A stretch of DNA of 64,000 nt from Micrasema longulum (GCA_022494885.1 JAGVSM010002944.1:62001-126000); one strand, 5' to 3'; numbered from the stretch's first letter, positions 20,499 to 30,944 are shown. Numbers and translations are program-made. Notes: a model not told the origin generated them from the letters alone.

Positions 20499-20789
20499 TT
20501 AACTCCACTCGATTTTCGTTTTCACGATTTTTGACTTGAGGGTAGCCAAAAAATTGAAATTACTTGTGCAGACTTCTAGTCCAATTTTACACACAGATTT
20601 ACTCTTCATTCCGTTCGGACTCGGGGAAAACAATATTGTTTTTAGTGTGGAGTTTGAGGTCATCGGACCAGGAACTCTCGAGATGTTATTGTACGTCAAA
20701 CCATTACGAATGGACGGATTATCTGCACCGCCCACTCCAATCCAGCGTCCCACGTCAAGCGACGTACTCGTCTCTTCAAAATAACGCAA
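20499..20789 (-). CDS. Unassigned 96 aa ORF
   Basis: The minus-strand frame lies in a block (about 20480-20960) less AT-rich than its surroundings. It reads GRWIGVGGADNPSIRNGL, ISRVPGPMTSNSTLKTILFS and LEVCTSNFNFLATLKSKI. I recognise no domain. Overlapping plus-strand frames at 20536 and 20564 are as long, so coding strand is undecided. It could be a host exon or an old element. Confidence 0.2.
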   Translation of the reverse strand: MRYFEETSTSLDVGRWIGVGGADNPSIRNGLTYNNISRVPGPMTSNSTLKTILFSPSPNGMKSKSVCKIGLEVCTSNFNFLATLKSKIVKTKIEWS

Positions 20790-20999
20790 ATTTTCCGAGT
20801 GAAAACTTATGAGTACTATTTGTTGGCCATCATAAAATTTAGAGAAGTATCGTGAATAGTAAGAGAATACGCGGTGAATTGGTATTTGAAAATTGTTTTT
20901 CTGTCACGCTCTCGCAAACGCCTCCCCGATGCTGTGCAAAAAAGACACCAATTCTCGCTGTCCCGTTTTTCTGGAGCTCAAAACTGAACGGATTTTTTT

Positions 21000-21960
21000 T
21001 TCGAAAGAGTATTAGAATAACATTTTCTGTCTCGATATGTTTTCTTTATTTCGAAATTAGTAATTATTTTTAATTTTTATATTTTCAATCTTTTTATTTT
21101 ATTTAATTAGGAAACACACAGTACACAGTTTATATTACATAGTTTTCTAATATACAAAATCAGACTTCACTCTAATGGACCAGTAAAGTTTATATATTAT
21201 ATAACATGCTAAGGTTATCAATGAACTATTTTTATTTTTTCTATTGCAATAATATTTTAAGCGGAAAAAAATAACTAAAAGTAGTTTAAAAATAAAATTT
21301 TAAGTAAAAAAGTTATCTAAAAAGTATGCAGTCAATATTTACATAGTTGAAAAAAATATATAAATGTAAAAAACGTAATAATAGTAATTAAAAAATAAAA
21401 ATTTGAATAAAAATAAATCAAAAACACGCACAAATGCATAAATAAACATTGTCAAAACGGAATTTAAATATACACACTCATGTATATAAATACACGTATA
21501 TACATGCATATACATATTTGAAGAAATTAAAAAAATAACATATTCATATTCACACCGTACGTACATCCGAAGACAGCAGACAAAACTGGGAGCTTTTAAG
21601 GGTTTTCGGGTGTTTTTAATAAAATTTCAATTTCAATTTTAAATTTAAAAAATAAAACGGTAGGGACACGAGAATGGTAAATAGTGCATTAGAAAAATAT
21701 TACTCTAGTGCCATAATCTAATGAGAAAATATGTGAATACGTCTTTATGAAAAAAAGCAAGACCATGTCTCCTCTTAATTCCCATTTTATATTTCAGAGA
21801 GCTAGCTACTTGGATAGATTTTCCGTTTCTACTTTAATTTATTAGGTATGAAAAGCGCCCACCCCTTTCCCGAAACAGTTTGTAAAGACTCGGGTCTTTC
21901 TTAATTTTTGCAAATTCACTATCAATTTTTTAAAACTAATTACGAGAAAAAAAAACTATT
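21000..21960. other. AT-rich stretch without a recognised gene
   Basis: Low-complexity AT-rich DNA. The minus ORF at 21339 is a repeat-like translation (TACATA-rich). Nothing else recognised. Confidence 0.45.
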
Positions 21961-21984
21961 TCTTTACAATCAAGCCGCGAAAAC

Positions 21985-22262
21985 AACAACGCGCTACAGT
22001 GCGTTGTGGGCCCTGGTCTTCTCCAGAATCTGTCTCCATTCCTTTCCGCATCCTGCGTCTCTTCTGTTGTTCGTCAGACCAAATGCCTTGGTCTACCTCT
22101 GCTTCGTCTGCCTTTTGGAGTGGTATCAAGAATTTTTATGGGGGATACGATTATCAATCATTTTGTCGACATGGCCCAACCATTATAATCTCCTTACTTC
22201 TTCTTCTTCAATGTGCATTACAGCCCATATTAAGCCTTGGCCTCCATTAACCTTCCCCTCCA
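21985..22262 (-). pseudogene. LINE reverse transcriptase C-terminal fragment
   Basis: On the minus strand from about 22235 the frame reads VRRL-like lead-in, WLGHVDKMIDNRIPHKI and LDTTPKGRRSRGRPRHLV. After a frame change it reads DAGCGKEWRQILEKTRAHNA. The blocks G-H-V-x-x-M, P-K-G-R-R-x-R-G-R-P-R and W-R-x-I-L-E are the terminal signature of RTE/L1-like LINE proteins. The longer plus-strand ORFs over it (21908, 21999) are shadows. Confidence 0.6.
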
Positions 22263-22561
22263 ACTCCTTATGTCATCTACTGCTTGTTCCCAACCGTATC
22301 ACCAGAAATCAAAATCTGCTATTTATTAAATCCTCTAAGAGCAACTTTGTTATTATGCCCTCAATGTCCAAAATATATCCATTAGTCAATTCGTCACAAA
22401 ACTTGGATATTCCGGCTTTTCGTAGATCTCTTCGCCACTAAAACAGTGTGGGATGAAGATGGATTGGCATGGTTTAACTCGAAGTCTTATATGTTTATCG
22501 TATTTATAAATATATATTGTGCATCATTATCTTATTACTTTAATCCAAAAATTTGGAATAC

Positions 22562-22605
22562 CCAGTGACCGGTTTCATCGCTTTCGCGACATCTTCGAGA
22601 CTGGT
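22562..22605 (-). ncRNA. Hammerhead-like ribozyme motif, family 3
   Basis: Minus strand: stem I ACCAGT (22600-22605), box CTCGAAGA (22592-22599), stem II GTCGC-GAAA-GCGAT, GAAA (22573-22576), palindromic ACCGGT (22568-22573), cleavage residue C (22567), and stem I ACTGG. The box has one inserted C relative to CUGANGA plus an extra T before stem II. Confidence 0.5.
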
Positions 22606-22932
22606 ATCTTTATTTTTTAATTTTTTCACTTTTACTTCTAATTTGTGGATTTAAGTATCAAGGGGTGGGTTCCAGTATTCCACATTTTGTAAAACTTCAA
22701 TTTATTGCTTGGTCCTTTGGGTGACGAGAGTAATAATATCCTAATATTATGGGTAAAGAATAATTTTAAATTATAACATTAGTTTTATTAAAGTATTTTC
22801 TACAACACCTTTTTTGTAAAATTCAATGTTTTTTGTAAGAGGTATGGATAGAGATTTCAAAATTATATGGTTATTAAATTAAATTTAATTATTTTTGTCC
22901 TAAGGATCATTAACAAAGGGTTTCAGGTTAAC

Positions 22933-23024
22933 GAGTCAATATATTGATGTTAGATGAGTCAATATATTGATGTTAAATGAGTCAATATATTGATGTTAAA
23001 TGAGTCAATATATTGATGATGGAT
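22933..23024 (+). repeat. Four tandem 23 bp units
   Basis: GAGTCAATATATTGATGTTA plus three bases is repeated four times, the last unit diverging (GATGATGGAT). The other family 3 copies have only one corresponding block (GAGTTGATATAATGC type), so this is a local expansion. It is not a CRISPR array. Confidence 0.85.
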
Positions 23025-23090
23025 ATTCCAATTTTGAGGATTAAAATATCACTCGTCTTTTATTTATATAATAAATTACAATGAACTTCC

Positions 23091-23225
23091 ATCAAGAATT
23101 TTCACTTACAAACTTAAATGTTCTAGATAACCTTTATTTGTCTTTGCTACATTGTTTTCTGTTATTTTTGTTCATTTTCTTGAATATTGACTTTGGCCGT
23201 AAACATAATAAATAAATAAATCTCT
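23091..23225 (+). pseudogene. Conserved short ORF start (MNFHQEFSLTNLN) then retroposon-like 3' end
   Basis: ATG at 23091 opens MNFHQEFSLTNLNVL. The same peptide is encoded on the minus strand at 52817-52773 and, with changes, at 56963-56925 (minus) and 19891 (plus). After NVL the copies diverge. The piece ends in TAATAAATAAATAAAT (23206-23221). It is probably the truncated start of a Penelope-like ORF. Confidence 0.45.
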
Positions 23226-23684
23226 TTTGGTCATAACCCAGCGTTCGGCGCCATATGCCGGTCCGAGGAGAGTTTTGTAAATGATGTTCTTAGTTTCTTA
23301 GTTCTAGTTACCTAATTGATAGTTACAAGTAAATTTAATGAGATACTTTCAGAAGGCCTAATTAACAGTCATTAATTAGTCTCACCGGGACGGGATAATC
23401 AAGAACTTGATAATAGAAGAGCCACAATAATTCATGTATTTAAATTCATTAAAACTACATTATTTCAACTCGTGTATTAACCCTGTAGCATTTTGTTAAA
23501 AACAATTTTAATTAATTTCAATTAGTATTATATAAGCAGTCGTTCTGCGGAATACAAAAGTAGCGTGGCACAGAAATACTTTCGCTGCAGTGATCGCCAA
23601 CGTCGGGGGGACCCGAAACGGTACCGAAAAAAGAAGTAGTAAATAATATCCTTTTTTTTAAAGAAAAAAATCATGTATGGTGGC

Positions 23685-25030
23685 GATTTACAATTTGCGT
23701 GGGTATTACTTGAAAAAATCGTTAATCAGTGTTAATTTTTGCGGGGTAAGAAAGGGGGATCGGGGACAGGAATCCGGATGCTAAATCTCCAAGTCCTGGT
23801 TTCTGGGTAGTGTTTCGTTTTTTTGGCGAACACAACACTTTCACTATGTTTATGTGGAGAATATATCGTAGGCATACAAGAGAAATTGACCAAGTGACAA
23901 AATCAATCATGTTCAGGGGGGGCATTTTAGTGTTTTTCTAGAGTTCAATTGCTTCTCAAAGATCATACTTTTTAAGTAGGTGGTTGGTAATTTTACATTA
24001 TATGTACGGTACTTTTAACTTCAATGTAAAGTATAAATGAAACAAAAAAATATTAATACTTTTATATTTGAAAAAATACATTGAAAAACTTAGTCAATTT
24101 TATCTGTAAAATTTGTCATGAAATTTTGCAGATTATCATTTTTGTTTCGTTCATTGAGGGAGGCAGTATTTTATTTTATTTTATTTTATAACTATAAATT
24201 ATGTTTTTGGGATTTTTTAATTCAATATCCATTTTTTGTATATATAACGGTTAAATAAACGCAGAAATACAAAATAAATGAAAATAAACAAATAATTAAG
24301 AAGTGTCACGTAATAATCTAAAGAATAAATTTTATTGATGAACTTTTTATAAAAAAACCATACCTGTCAAATACAAAACGTATACTAACTTACTAACCAC
24401 TGACTACTAGATCTAACTTACTCTTCACTGGTGTCATAACCTACAAGTAAAATTGACTAACTGTTACTGAGTCAATTCTTTGGTTCTTAAATTTACTAAT
24501 AAAAGTGATTATGTGTGTTGGTCAGTTTTACTTGTTAAAAATCTGTGAGCTTCTATCAAATAGTCACATATTTTACAAATTAAATTATTTTAATAGTGTC
24601 GGATCAACTTGGCATTTTTACCAGTAAGCATTATGCTAATACGATGTCAAAAAGTCACTTATCTCAATTTCATCATTTTTGCAAATGGTCACTTTTACTT
24701 GTATAACCACGATATCAATGAATGTGGCGGCGCGGCGGTCAGAAGATGTAAAGGTGTGCGGATGCGGGCAGGTGATTAAAAGGTGAGCGGATGCGGGCAG
24801 ATAAATTGTGATAAATGCGGATGTTGACAATACACATTTTGAATGGAGGAATAACGAGATTGTTGATGTTGTTTGCTTTGGATATGGAAAATTGTTCTCA
24901 TGGCAACCGTGGCTACCCATGGCTATTGCGACGCGGATAATTATTAACATTTTCAGTTAGGAAATCACAGAATGGGTAGGATAGGTGGACCTGCATCCAT
25001 TGGCGGTCCATCTGGCCACAAACCACTCAA
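23685..25030. repeat. Repeat B, copy 2, split by foreign sequence
   Basis: 5' part 23685-23875 and 3' part 24700-25030 match 8936-9800. About 800 bases of unrelated AT-rich sequence between them contain a (TTTTA) run at 24170-24187 and no ORF. Confidence 0.6.
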
Positions 25031-25051
25031 TTTTACCAACCGCTCCCGCAA

Positions 25052-25213
25052 CCAATATGCGTTTTTATGATTTACCCAAAAGTTTAGTTTTGAGGGCCAT
25101 TTTCAACGAGCGGTAAATAACTCATTATAAGATAAAAGGATTGGGGTAGAATGAGATTCAAGCCACGGACCTTTGAACCGTGACTCCGAGACACTAGCTA
25201 CAGGACCATAACC
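25052..25213 (-). mobile_element. SINE2, minus copy
   Basis: Contains ATGCGTTTTTATGATTTACC, GAGGGCCATTTTCAACGAG, CCACGGACCTTTGAACCGTG and CGAGACACTAGCTACAGGAC. Confidence 0.8.
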
Positions 25214-25274
25214 AGATTATGTACCCTTGTTTTCGTATATATTCATTATATTATGTTATTTCATTTCATTTTTA

Positions 25275-25437
25275 TGCACCACAACAGGCCAGGAGGCCCA
25301 ATTACAGTGGTGAGTTACATTACAGACAAACCAGGCTTGAGAAAAATCACATTTTAATTTTTGTGTTCTCACCGGGAATCGAACCCGGAACCTTCTGTGC
25401 GTGAGTCAAGCGTCTTGACCACTACACCCCGGCGGTC
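25275..25437 (-). mobile_element. SINE1 (tRNA-derived), minus copy
   Basis: On the minus strand: head CGCCGGGGTGTAGTGGTCAA, B-box-like GGTTCGATTCCCGGTGAGAA, body TTTTCTCAAGCCTGG, ACTGTAATTGGGCCTCCTGG and CCTGTTGTGGTGCA, then an A/T tail. Copies also lie at 30601, 44785, 57952, 59065 and 59362. Confidence 0.85.
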
Positions 25438-25457
25438 ACCATAATCATATAATCATA

Positions 25458-25500
25458 CCAGTCTCGAAGATGTCGCGAAAATGATAAAACCAATCAGTGT
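25458..25500 (+). ncRNA. Decayed family 3 hammerhead-like motif
   Basis: ACCAGT, CTCGAAGA and TGTCGCGAAAATGAT are present, but GAAACCGGTC has become AAAACCAATC. Not expected to be active. Confidence 0.45.
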
Positions 25501-25972
25501 TTATTCCAAATTTTTGGATTTATGTACCACTCGTCTTTAAAAACAAATATTTTAGATTAAACTAGGTAAAACAATTGAGACAAGAATTGAAAGATGGCAG
25601 AAATACTGTTTGTCTAAGATTGCAGAAAAATTTTTTTTTGCCGGGAGCAATGTCCGTCTGTCTCCGTCTGTCTGACATCGCGATTTATTATTATAAATCA
25701 AATTAAGTAATAATTTTAATGGCATATGTCTTAAACTACTAATAAATAATTTATAAATTCTTCTTCTTTCTTTATAGGAATTTCATTAGTATGTTTGCAA
25801 AAAGTGTCATATATCTATTTGTGAAAAATTTTAACGATGTGAATTGTTTAAAAATCTTCGTAGAAATATAATAATTATAAATGAATACACACATTGTTAT
25901 TATCAGAGCGCACATAAGAATATGTTTATGTGTGCCCTAATTCAATTTACAAAATAAAATAAAATAAATAAT

Positions 25973-26145
25973 CGGGTCGTGGTCCGTGGCTAGTGTTGCA
26001 GACTTTCGGACCAGAAGTTCGAACCCCACTCCACCCCAACCAGATTCTTATTTCCCTATCGTGAGTAATTTTAATCTCGTTTAAAAAGGCCCCAAAAATC
26101 AAAATATTTGGGTAAATCATAAAAACGCAAATATTTCCTTATTTT
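25973..26145 (+). mobile_element. SINE2, plus copy
   Basis: Head GGGTCGTGGTCCGTGGCTAG, GTTCGAACCCCACTCCACCC, CTATCGTGAGTAATTTTAAT, and body end ATTTGGGTAAATCATAAAAA. Confidence 0.75.
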
Positions 26146-26164
26146 TCTTTTTTATTCTGTAATA

Positions 26165-26320
26165 AACTTTATTTATCCATTCAATGGTAAATGTTACACA
26201 GAGTGTAAAGTGGTCACTTGAATCAGCCAATAACAGGTCACAAGCCTTGTAAATACTACCATATTTGCTTCTCAATAATGTTTTCCCCCTCTGTTGTAAC
26301 AAATTTACTCAACATAGTTT
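26165..26320 (+). repeat. Repeat A fragment, sense
   Basis: Contains GGTAAATGTTACACAGAGTG, TAAAGTGGTCACTTGAATCA, ACAGGTCACAAGCC and CCCTCTGTTGTAACAAAT. Further fragments (CAGGCGTTTGCCAGTAGGTG) lie at 26570-26790. Confidence 0.7.
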
Positions 26321-26829
26321 TCCTCTTAGCTTTTGAGTTTTTTCCGACTTATCTGTCAAAGTAAGATCATGAATAAGGCAGAAAGTTAAGGCTAAGTTTG
26401 TACTGTCCCTCTGGTTGCCCCCTGCAGTGTCCTGACTCCTTGGCTGGAAAATTCCACTTGGAGAAAGTTCCACTGGGGACCCCGACGTGACTAACTACAA
26501 TCCTGCCGATTGATATTAATCTGACTTAGCGAACTCTGTACATCTAAAAGCCAAGGGCGCCTCGAAAATAAATATTTGACAAAATCACTATATATTTTGA
26601 GTATGTTTAAAAGTTTGTAGATATGGTTGTATTTCACTCAAGATTGAAATTTATTTGCAACAGACAGGGGAAACATTTTTGAGAAGGAATGAGTCTTTAT
26701 TTTTCAGGCGTTTGCCAGTAGGTGAAATAATTCTTCCAGATAATTGAATCTTAGTATCGAAATATGATATCCGAAAACCATAATTTTAATAAAAATACTA
26801 GAGTAAATTTTTAAATATTATAAAGGTGC

Positions 26830-27290
26830 TTTCTCCCAAAAACTTCCTTAATAAATATTCATTCTCAGATCTCAACATTTGTGCACCTATCGTTTTACCA
26901 CACATTCGCCTGAGGGATCGCATTTCGACAGCATTTAACCTACTTTCATCATTATTTTTCCGATTCTATACTTCGCTCTCATACATCAGAGTTGGCACTA
27001 GAACTCCATTGTGAACTGCTAGTTCTGCCTTCTGCGATAAACATTTGTTTGCTTAAGTAGATTTCAGTGCTCCGTTCACCCTGTTCCCGGTACTCACCCT
27101 CCTTTCAATATCTTTCTCAGTCTTTCCATTCCTAGTAAACATACTTCCCAGGTTCACAAATTCTTCTACCTGATTCAGAATATCTCCGTTCACTCTGATC
27201 CCACATTTAGTTATATTTTCATCCCTTTCAAAAACCATCACTTTCGATTTATCAACATTCATAAGCAAATCGATTTTCATACATTGAATT
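26830..27290 (-). pseudogene. RTE-like RT fragment (post-palm region)
   Basis: The minus strand encodes MKIDLLMNVDKSKVMVFERD, ENITKCGIRVNGDILNQVEE, FVNLGSMFTRNGKTEKDIER and RVSTGNRVNGALKS. Further 3', in decayed frames, come pieces matching EVWNWKN..ESRLNAVEMR and MCGKTMYDRC of the better copies at 34093 and 60546. The order is that of the region after the catalytic YADD in this LINE family. Confidence 0.75.
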
Positions 27291-27324
27291 ATTTGATAGG
27301 CATATTATAACAACTACTACTACT

Positions 27325-27705
27325 ACTACCATCACGCCATTTCCCCGTAGGGGTAAGCAGAGAGAATGGACCGCCACACACGTCTATCCTGGCATACAAT
27401 CCTAGCCTCTTCCACATTCATGCATCTTGTCATACATGCCCTTCGGTTCTGTCTGCTTTTGACATGACCAGACTTAAGATTTTGGTTTATCTGATCATGC
27501 TACGTCTTCCTTGGTCGTCCTCGTCTTACGTTGCCGTTCATTTTTGCCATATATACTTGTTTTACCATTCTCTCGTCGTCTATTCGTTCAACGTGACCAA
27601 ACCATCTCAGAGACCCTTTCTTAATCTTATCAATTATACTTGTCTCAGATTTACACTCTCGCCTGATTTCATCATTCGTAACCCTGTCATACATTGATTT
27701 CCCGA
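27325..27705 (-). pseudogene. RTE-like LINE C-terminus, minus copy
   Basis: Encodes MYDRVTNDEIRRECKSETSI, IDKIKKGSLRWFGHVERIDD, MNGNVRRGRPRKT, then a TAG (W to stop), HDQINQNLKSG.. and a cysteine-rich RACMTRCMNVEEAR block. It ends in SAYPYGEMA with a stop at GTGATGG and a (GTA)5 microsatellite tail at 27305-27330. Confidence 0.8.
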
Positions 27706-28204
27706 TATATATATTATAACAAACGGTTTTTAAAAAAATATATAAATAAATTTTGACGAGATAGTTACTGCACACCGCCTTTCGTTAGGGGTTAGTTTTC
27801 ATTAAAGCTATCACAAGTGGCGGTAACGGCTATCGGAACGACTTGAGCCAAACTTCGTCCAGTGGCCAGTCCAGGGGTGAGGGTGGGAAGGGACATTACT
27901 AAACTAGGAGCTAGGGCTGGGCTCGACCCATCTTCTTAAGGCCTTACTTATAAAATTTCCTTATACCAGGTTTATATTAAAGAATAACTATTTATAAACG
28001 ATATAAAAAATAGCTTACTTATAAAAATATATATTTATCACCTAGAATAACAATTCACAGGTTATTTCATGCTTAATTTTTTTAAACAGTCAACATTGAT
28101 ATGTGCGCGAGCGCAGTTACTTTTATAGCAACACAAACAAACGTCAGTGTCAAATCGAGACTACTGTCAGTGTAATCAGAGATAATGTAGAACTAATCGA
28201 GAAC

Positions 28205-28445
28205 ATGGAGAAACCCGTGATGGGTACAGGAAACGAGGAAGACCGAGAAAGACATGGCACGATCAAGTCCATCAAATACTTGAAGATGGACATGTCAAGA
28301 GTAGGAATAATCGGCGTGCGTGCATGAGAAGATGTATGAATGTAGAGGAAGCGAGGTCCATATGCAAAGATATAGGGATATGGCGTTCTATCCTCTCTGC
28401 CTACATCTACGGGGAAACGGCGTGACGGTTTGTTTGTTTGTTTTT
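28205..28445 (+). pseudogene. RTE-like LINE C-terminus, plus copy
   Basis: Frames reading GYRKRGRPRKTWHDQVHQIL, RRACMRRCMNVEEAR and SILSAYIYGETA are recoverable with one frame change. The copy ends GGCGTGACGG followed by a (TTTG)n tail at 28431-28447. The 74 aa ORF at 28103 is mostly a shadow frame. Confidence 0.75.
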
Positions 28446-28453
28446 ATATCTAT

Positions 28454-28760
28454 AATAACTAACTAACTAACTAACTAACTATCACGCCATTTCCCCGGAG
28501 GGGTAGGCAGAGAGGATAGAACGCCACACCACTCTGTCCTGGCACACTTCCTTTGCTTCCTTCACATTCCGATTATTATTCCGACTTTTCACATGACCAC
28601 TTTCAAGAATCTGTTGTACTTGATCATGCCATGTCTTTCTCGGCCTTCCTCGACTTCTACAACCAGACACATTCGCATCATAAATCTTTTTAGCCGTTCT
28701 TTCATCATTCATTCGCTCCACATGACCAAACCATCGCAAAAGACCTTTCTTAATTTTGTC
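28454..28760 (-). pseudogene. RTE-like LINE C-terminus, minus copy
   Basis: Encodes MRWFGHVERMNDERTAKKIY, DANVSGCRSRGRPRKTWHDQ, VQQILESGHVKSRNNNRN and DRVVWRSILSAYPSGEMA. It is followed on the minus strand by a (GTTA)n tail (28454-28480 on plus). It abuts the plus-strand copy ending near 28445, giving a tail-to-tail pair. Confidence 0.8.
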
Positions 28761-28934
28761 GATAATAAATTATATAAATGTATGTATTGCGACTAATCAC
28801 ATAAAAATAATTTGTCAAAATACAAGTTGCACACAAAAAAGCTGGATTTTTAAAATTTAATTCATTTTGTTTATTTTTTACAATTTTTTTTTATATTTTT
28901 TTTATTTTTTTTTATTTCATTTTTTTTTTTTTTT

Positions 28935-29283
28935 TTTTATTTTATTTTATTTTGTTTTATTTTATTTTATTTTATTTTATTTTATTTTATTTTATTTTAT
29001 TTTATTTTATTTTATTTTATTTTATTTTATTTTATTTTATTTTATTTTATTTTATTTTATTTTATTTTATTTTATATTATTTTACTTTATTTCATTTTAT
29101 TTCATTTTATTTTATTTTATTTTATTTTATTTTATTTTATTTTATTTTATTTTATTTTATTTTATTTTATTTTATTTTATTTTATTTTATTTTATTTTAT
29201 TTTATTTTATTTTATTTTATTTTATTTTATTTTATTTTATTTTATTTTATTTTATTTTATTTTATTTTATTTTATTTTATTTT
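28935..29283 (+). repeat. (TTTTA)n pentanucleotide array
   Basis: About 70 units of TTTTA with a short interrupted zone at 29070-29105 (TTTACTTTATTTCATTTTA). The two long ORFs here (ILFYF repeats) are translations of the array in two frames and not proteins. The preceding T-rich region suggests it grew from a retroposon poly-T/A tail. Confidence 0.95.
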
Positions 29284-29299
29284 GTTTATTTTATTTTAT

Positions 29300-30080
29300 T
29301 TATTTAGTTTTCTTATCTTTTGTCATTGGTTTTCTGCATATTATAAACAATTTAACAAACTAGGTATATACAAAGCACTAAATAACATGATACAGATCTG
29401 ATATTTATATCGGAGTGAAGAACTGCTTGCTAAAAATTCAATGTTAAAAATTAAATTAATTAATGAAATGTTAAGTTTGAGAAATAAAAATTAACTCGAA
29501 ATAAATATCTATAGTAAACTAAATACATTATGATAAGGCTTGATTGATATTTCAAGTAGATTAGGGTATCTGCGGCAGTTTTATCGAAAGCTTTTCGTGC
29601 TTGCTACGTCTATTTTTATATTTTACTTTGACTGCCAATCTTTTATTTTTCAACATTCATTCTCCACATGCATTCAACATGTGTAAAAAAATCACGTGTT
29701 TGTAAAACTATAACTGGTTTCAATTTCGAACTTCTCGCGGGTAGTTTACACTGGCGAGATTTTATTTTATTATTATGTTATTGCGAATAAAAAGCTTCGC
29801 TTTGAAAGTTTAGGTTTGTAGGAAAACCTGAGCAGTGTGAGAGTTAAGTGGTGGGGTGGTGATTCTTCCCCAGTCAGACGTAGACAGAAGACACGAGGTT
29901 GGTGTTTGATCCGTGTTTATTGCATTGTCATGAGAAATCAGGATCGATAAGCTCTCGATCGATAAGTTTGTGAAGGCGTTTGTCAATGCCTTGACAAACC
30001 TGCGATCCTTCCCTCCCAGAACCAGCGGTAACCGGCTAGGCCACAACGTAAAAGCATGACAAGGACACGTAGGCTCGAAG
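29300..30080. other. Stretch without a recognised gene
   Basis: 29800-30070 is moderately GC-rich. It contains TAACCGGCTAGGCCACAACG, which on the minus strand resembles a SINE-like head (GTTGTGGCCTAGCCGGTTAC). The 100 aa minus ORF has no recognised domain. Confidence 0.4.
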
Positions 30081-30085
30081 TTTAA

Positions 30086-30584
30086 GGCTGTAGTCTGGTA
30101 AAACGAACGCAAAATTAGGAATACAATTCTTTAAAAAAAGGTTTCAACTAAAGTTTTTTTTTAAGTATTACCGAATGCATATTTTTAAGTAAAAATAAAG
30201 GAAAATGTCACAAAAATGTATGTTATTTTATTATTTCTTTTCAAAATCAATAAACAAAAATTTGACTACGGCCGCTTTCATGTTTAATTTATTATCTTTA
30301 AATTATTACAACAAATCTTAGTTCAATACTAAGTCATTATTGAGATCTCAGATACCTAAGTTAAGTCTAAATTTAAAATGGCGTAATCTGCCCGTCTAAA
30401 AGTAATTATATTTTAGTTACATAAAACTTTTAAGTTTATTTTTTAACAGAAATACCTTTAAAAAATATTGTTTTTATCTAATTTATGTTTTTTTATTATT
30501 GAGCGATTGAAAAAAAACATTCGTTTTAAAATGGCAAGATCGTATGATTTCCTAATTTTGCGTTCGTTTTACCAGACTACAGCC
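30086..30584. mobile_element. 499 bp MITE with TTAA target duplication
   Basis: Terminal inverted repeats GGCTGTAGTCTGGTAAAACG.. and its perfect complement extend about 36 bp (30086-30121, 30549-30584). The element is flanked by TTAA at 30082-30085 and TTAA at 30585-30588. TTAA duplication is the hallmark of piggyBac-type integration. There is no transposase ORF. The interior matches 9942-10600 and 56300-56926. Confidence 0.85.
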
Positions 30585-30600
30585 TTAACATACGAAACAT

Positions 30601-30778
30601 GGCGGCCTCCGTGGTGTAGTGGTCAAGACGTTTGACTCACGCACGGAAGGTTCCGGGTTCGATTCCCGGTGAGAAGACAAAAAATTAAAAATATGATTTT
30701 TCTCAAGCCTGGTTGTTCTGTAATGAAATTCACCACTGTAATTGGGCCTCCTGGCCTGTTGTGGTGCAAAAAAAAAAA
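30601..30778 (+). mobile_element. SINE1, best preserved plus copy
   Basis: GGCGGCCTCCGTGGTGTAGT (A-box region), GACTCACGCACGGAAGGTTC, CGGGTTCGATTCCCGGTGAG (B-box region), body with TTCTCAAGCCTGG, ACTGTAATTGGGCCTCC and TGGCCTGTTGTGGTGC, then an A10 tail. It lies just 13 bases after the TTAA of the MITE. Confidence 0.9.
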
Positions 30779-30944
30779 CACAGAAATGTATTGGAGACAA
30801 AATATCTAAAATTAAACACTTCCTTTGCAGTATGTGAATTTAATACGTAAACGTGTGATTTCATTAAAATTATTTATTGACAATTCATGATGTAATTCCA
30901 TTGTAATGATGTAATAACTTATATCTACAAATAAATCAATCACA

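Larger units (their letters stand above)
22540..23090 (-). mobile_element. Hammerhead-bearing family 3 element, copy 1
   Basis: Bounded by inverted pieces (TTTAATCCAAAAATTTGGAAT near 22545 against ATTCCAATTTTGAGGATTAA near 23025) and ending ATATCACTCGTCTTTTATTT then ATATAATAAATT. Shared internal blocks with 52775-53130 and 56940-57312 are AGGTATGGATAGA, CTAAGGATCATTA and CAGGTTAACGAGT. It holds the ribozyme-like motif at 22562-22604 and a 23 bp tandem repeat at 22933-23024. Confidence 0.7.

Noticed and set aside
22933..23024. Regular direct repeats reminiscent of a CRISPR array
   Set aside because: Units are contiguous with no spacers, and the DNA is eukaryotic. It is a minisatellite.
28867..29401. 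ORFs of 146 and 149 codons with I-L-F-Y-F repeats
   Set aside because: They are translations of the (TTTTA)n array, in two frames at once.
30601..30680. A functional tRNA gene
   Set aside because: The A- and B-box sequences are in a multi-copy unit with a long body and A tail, which is a SINE. The cloverleaf is not complete.
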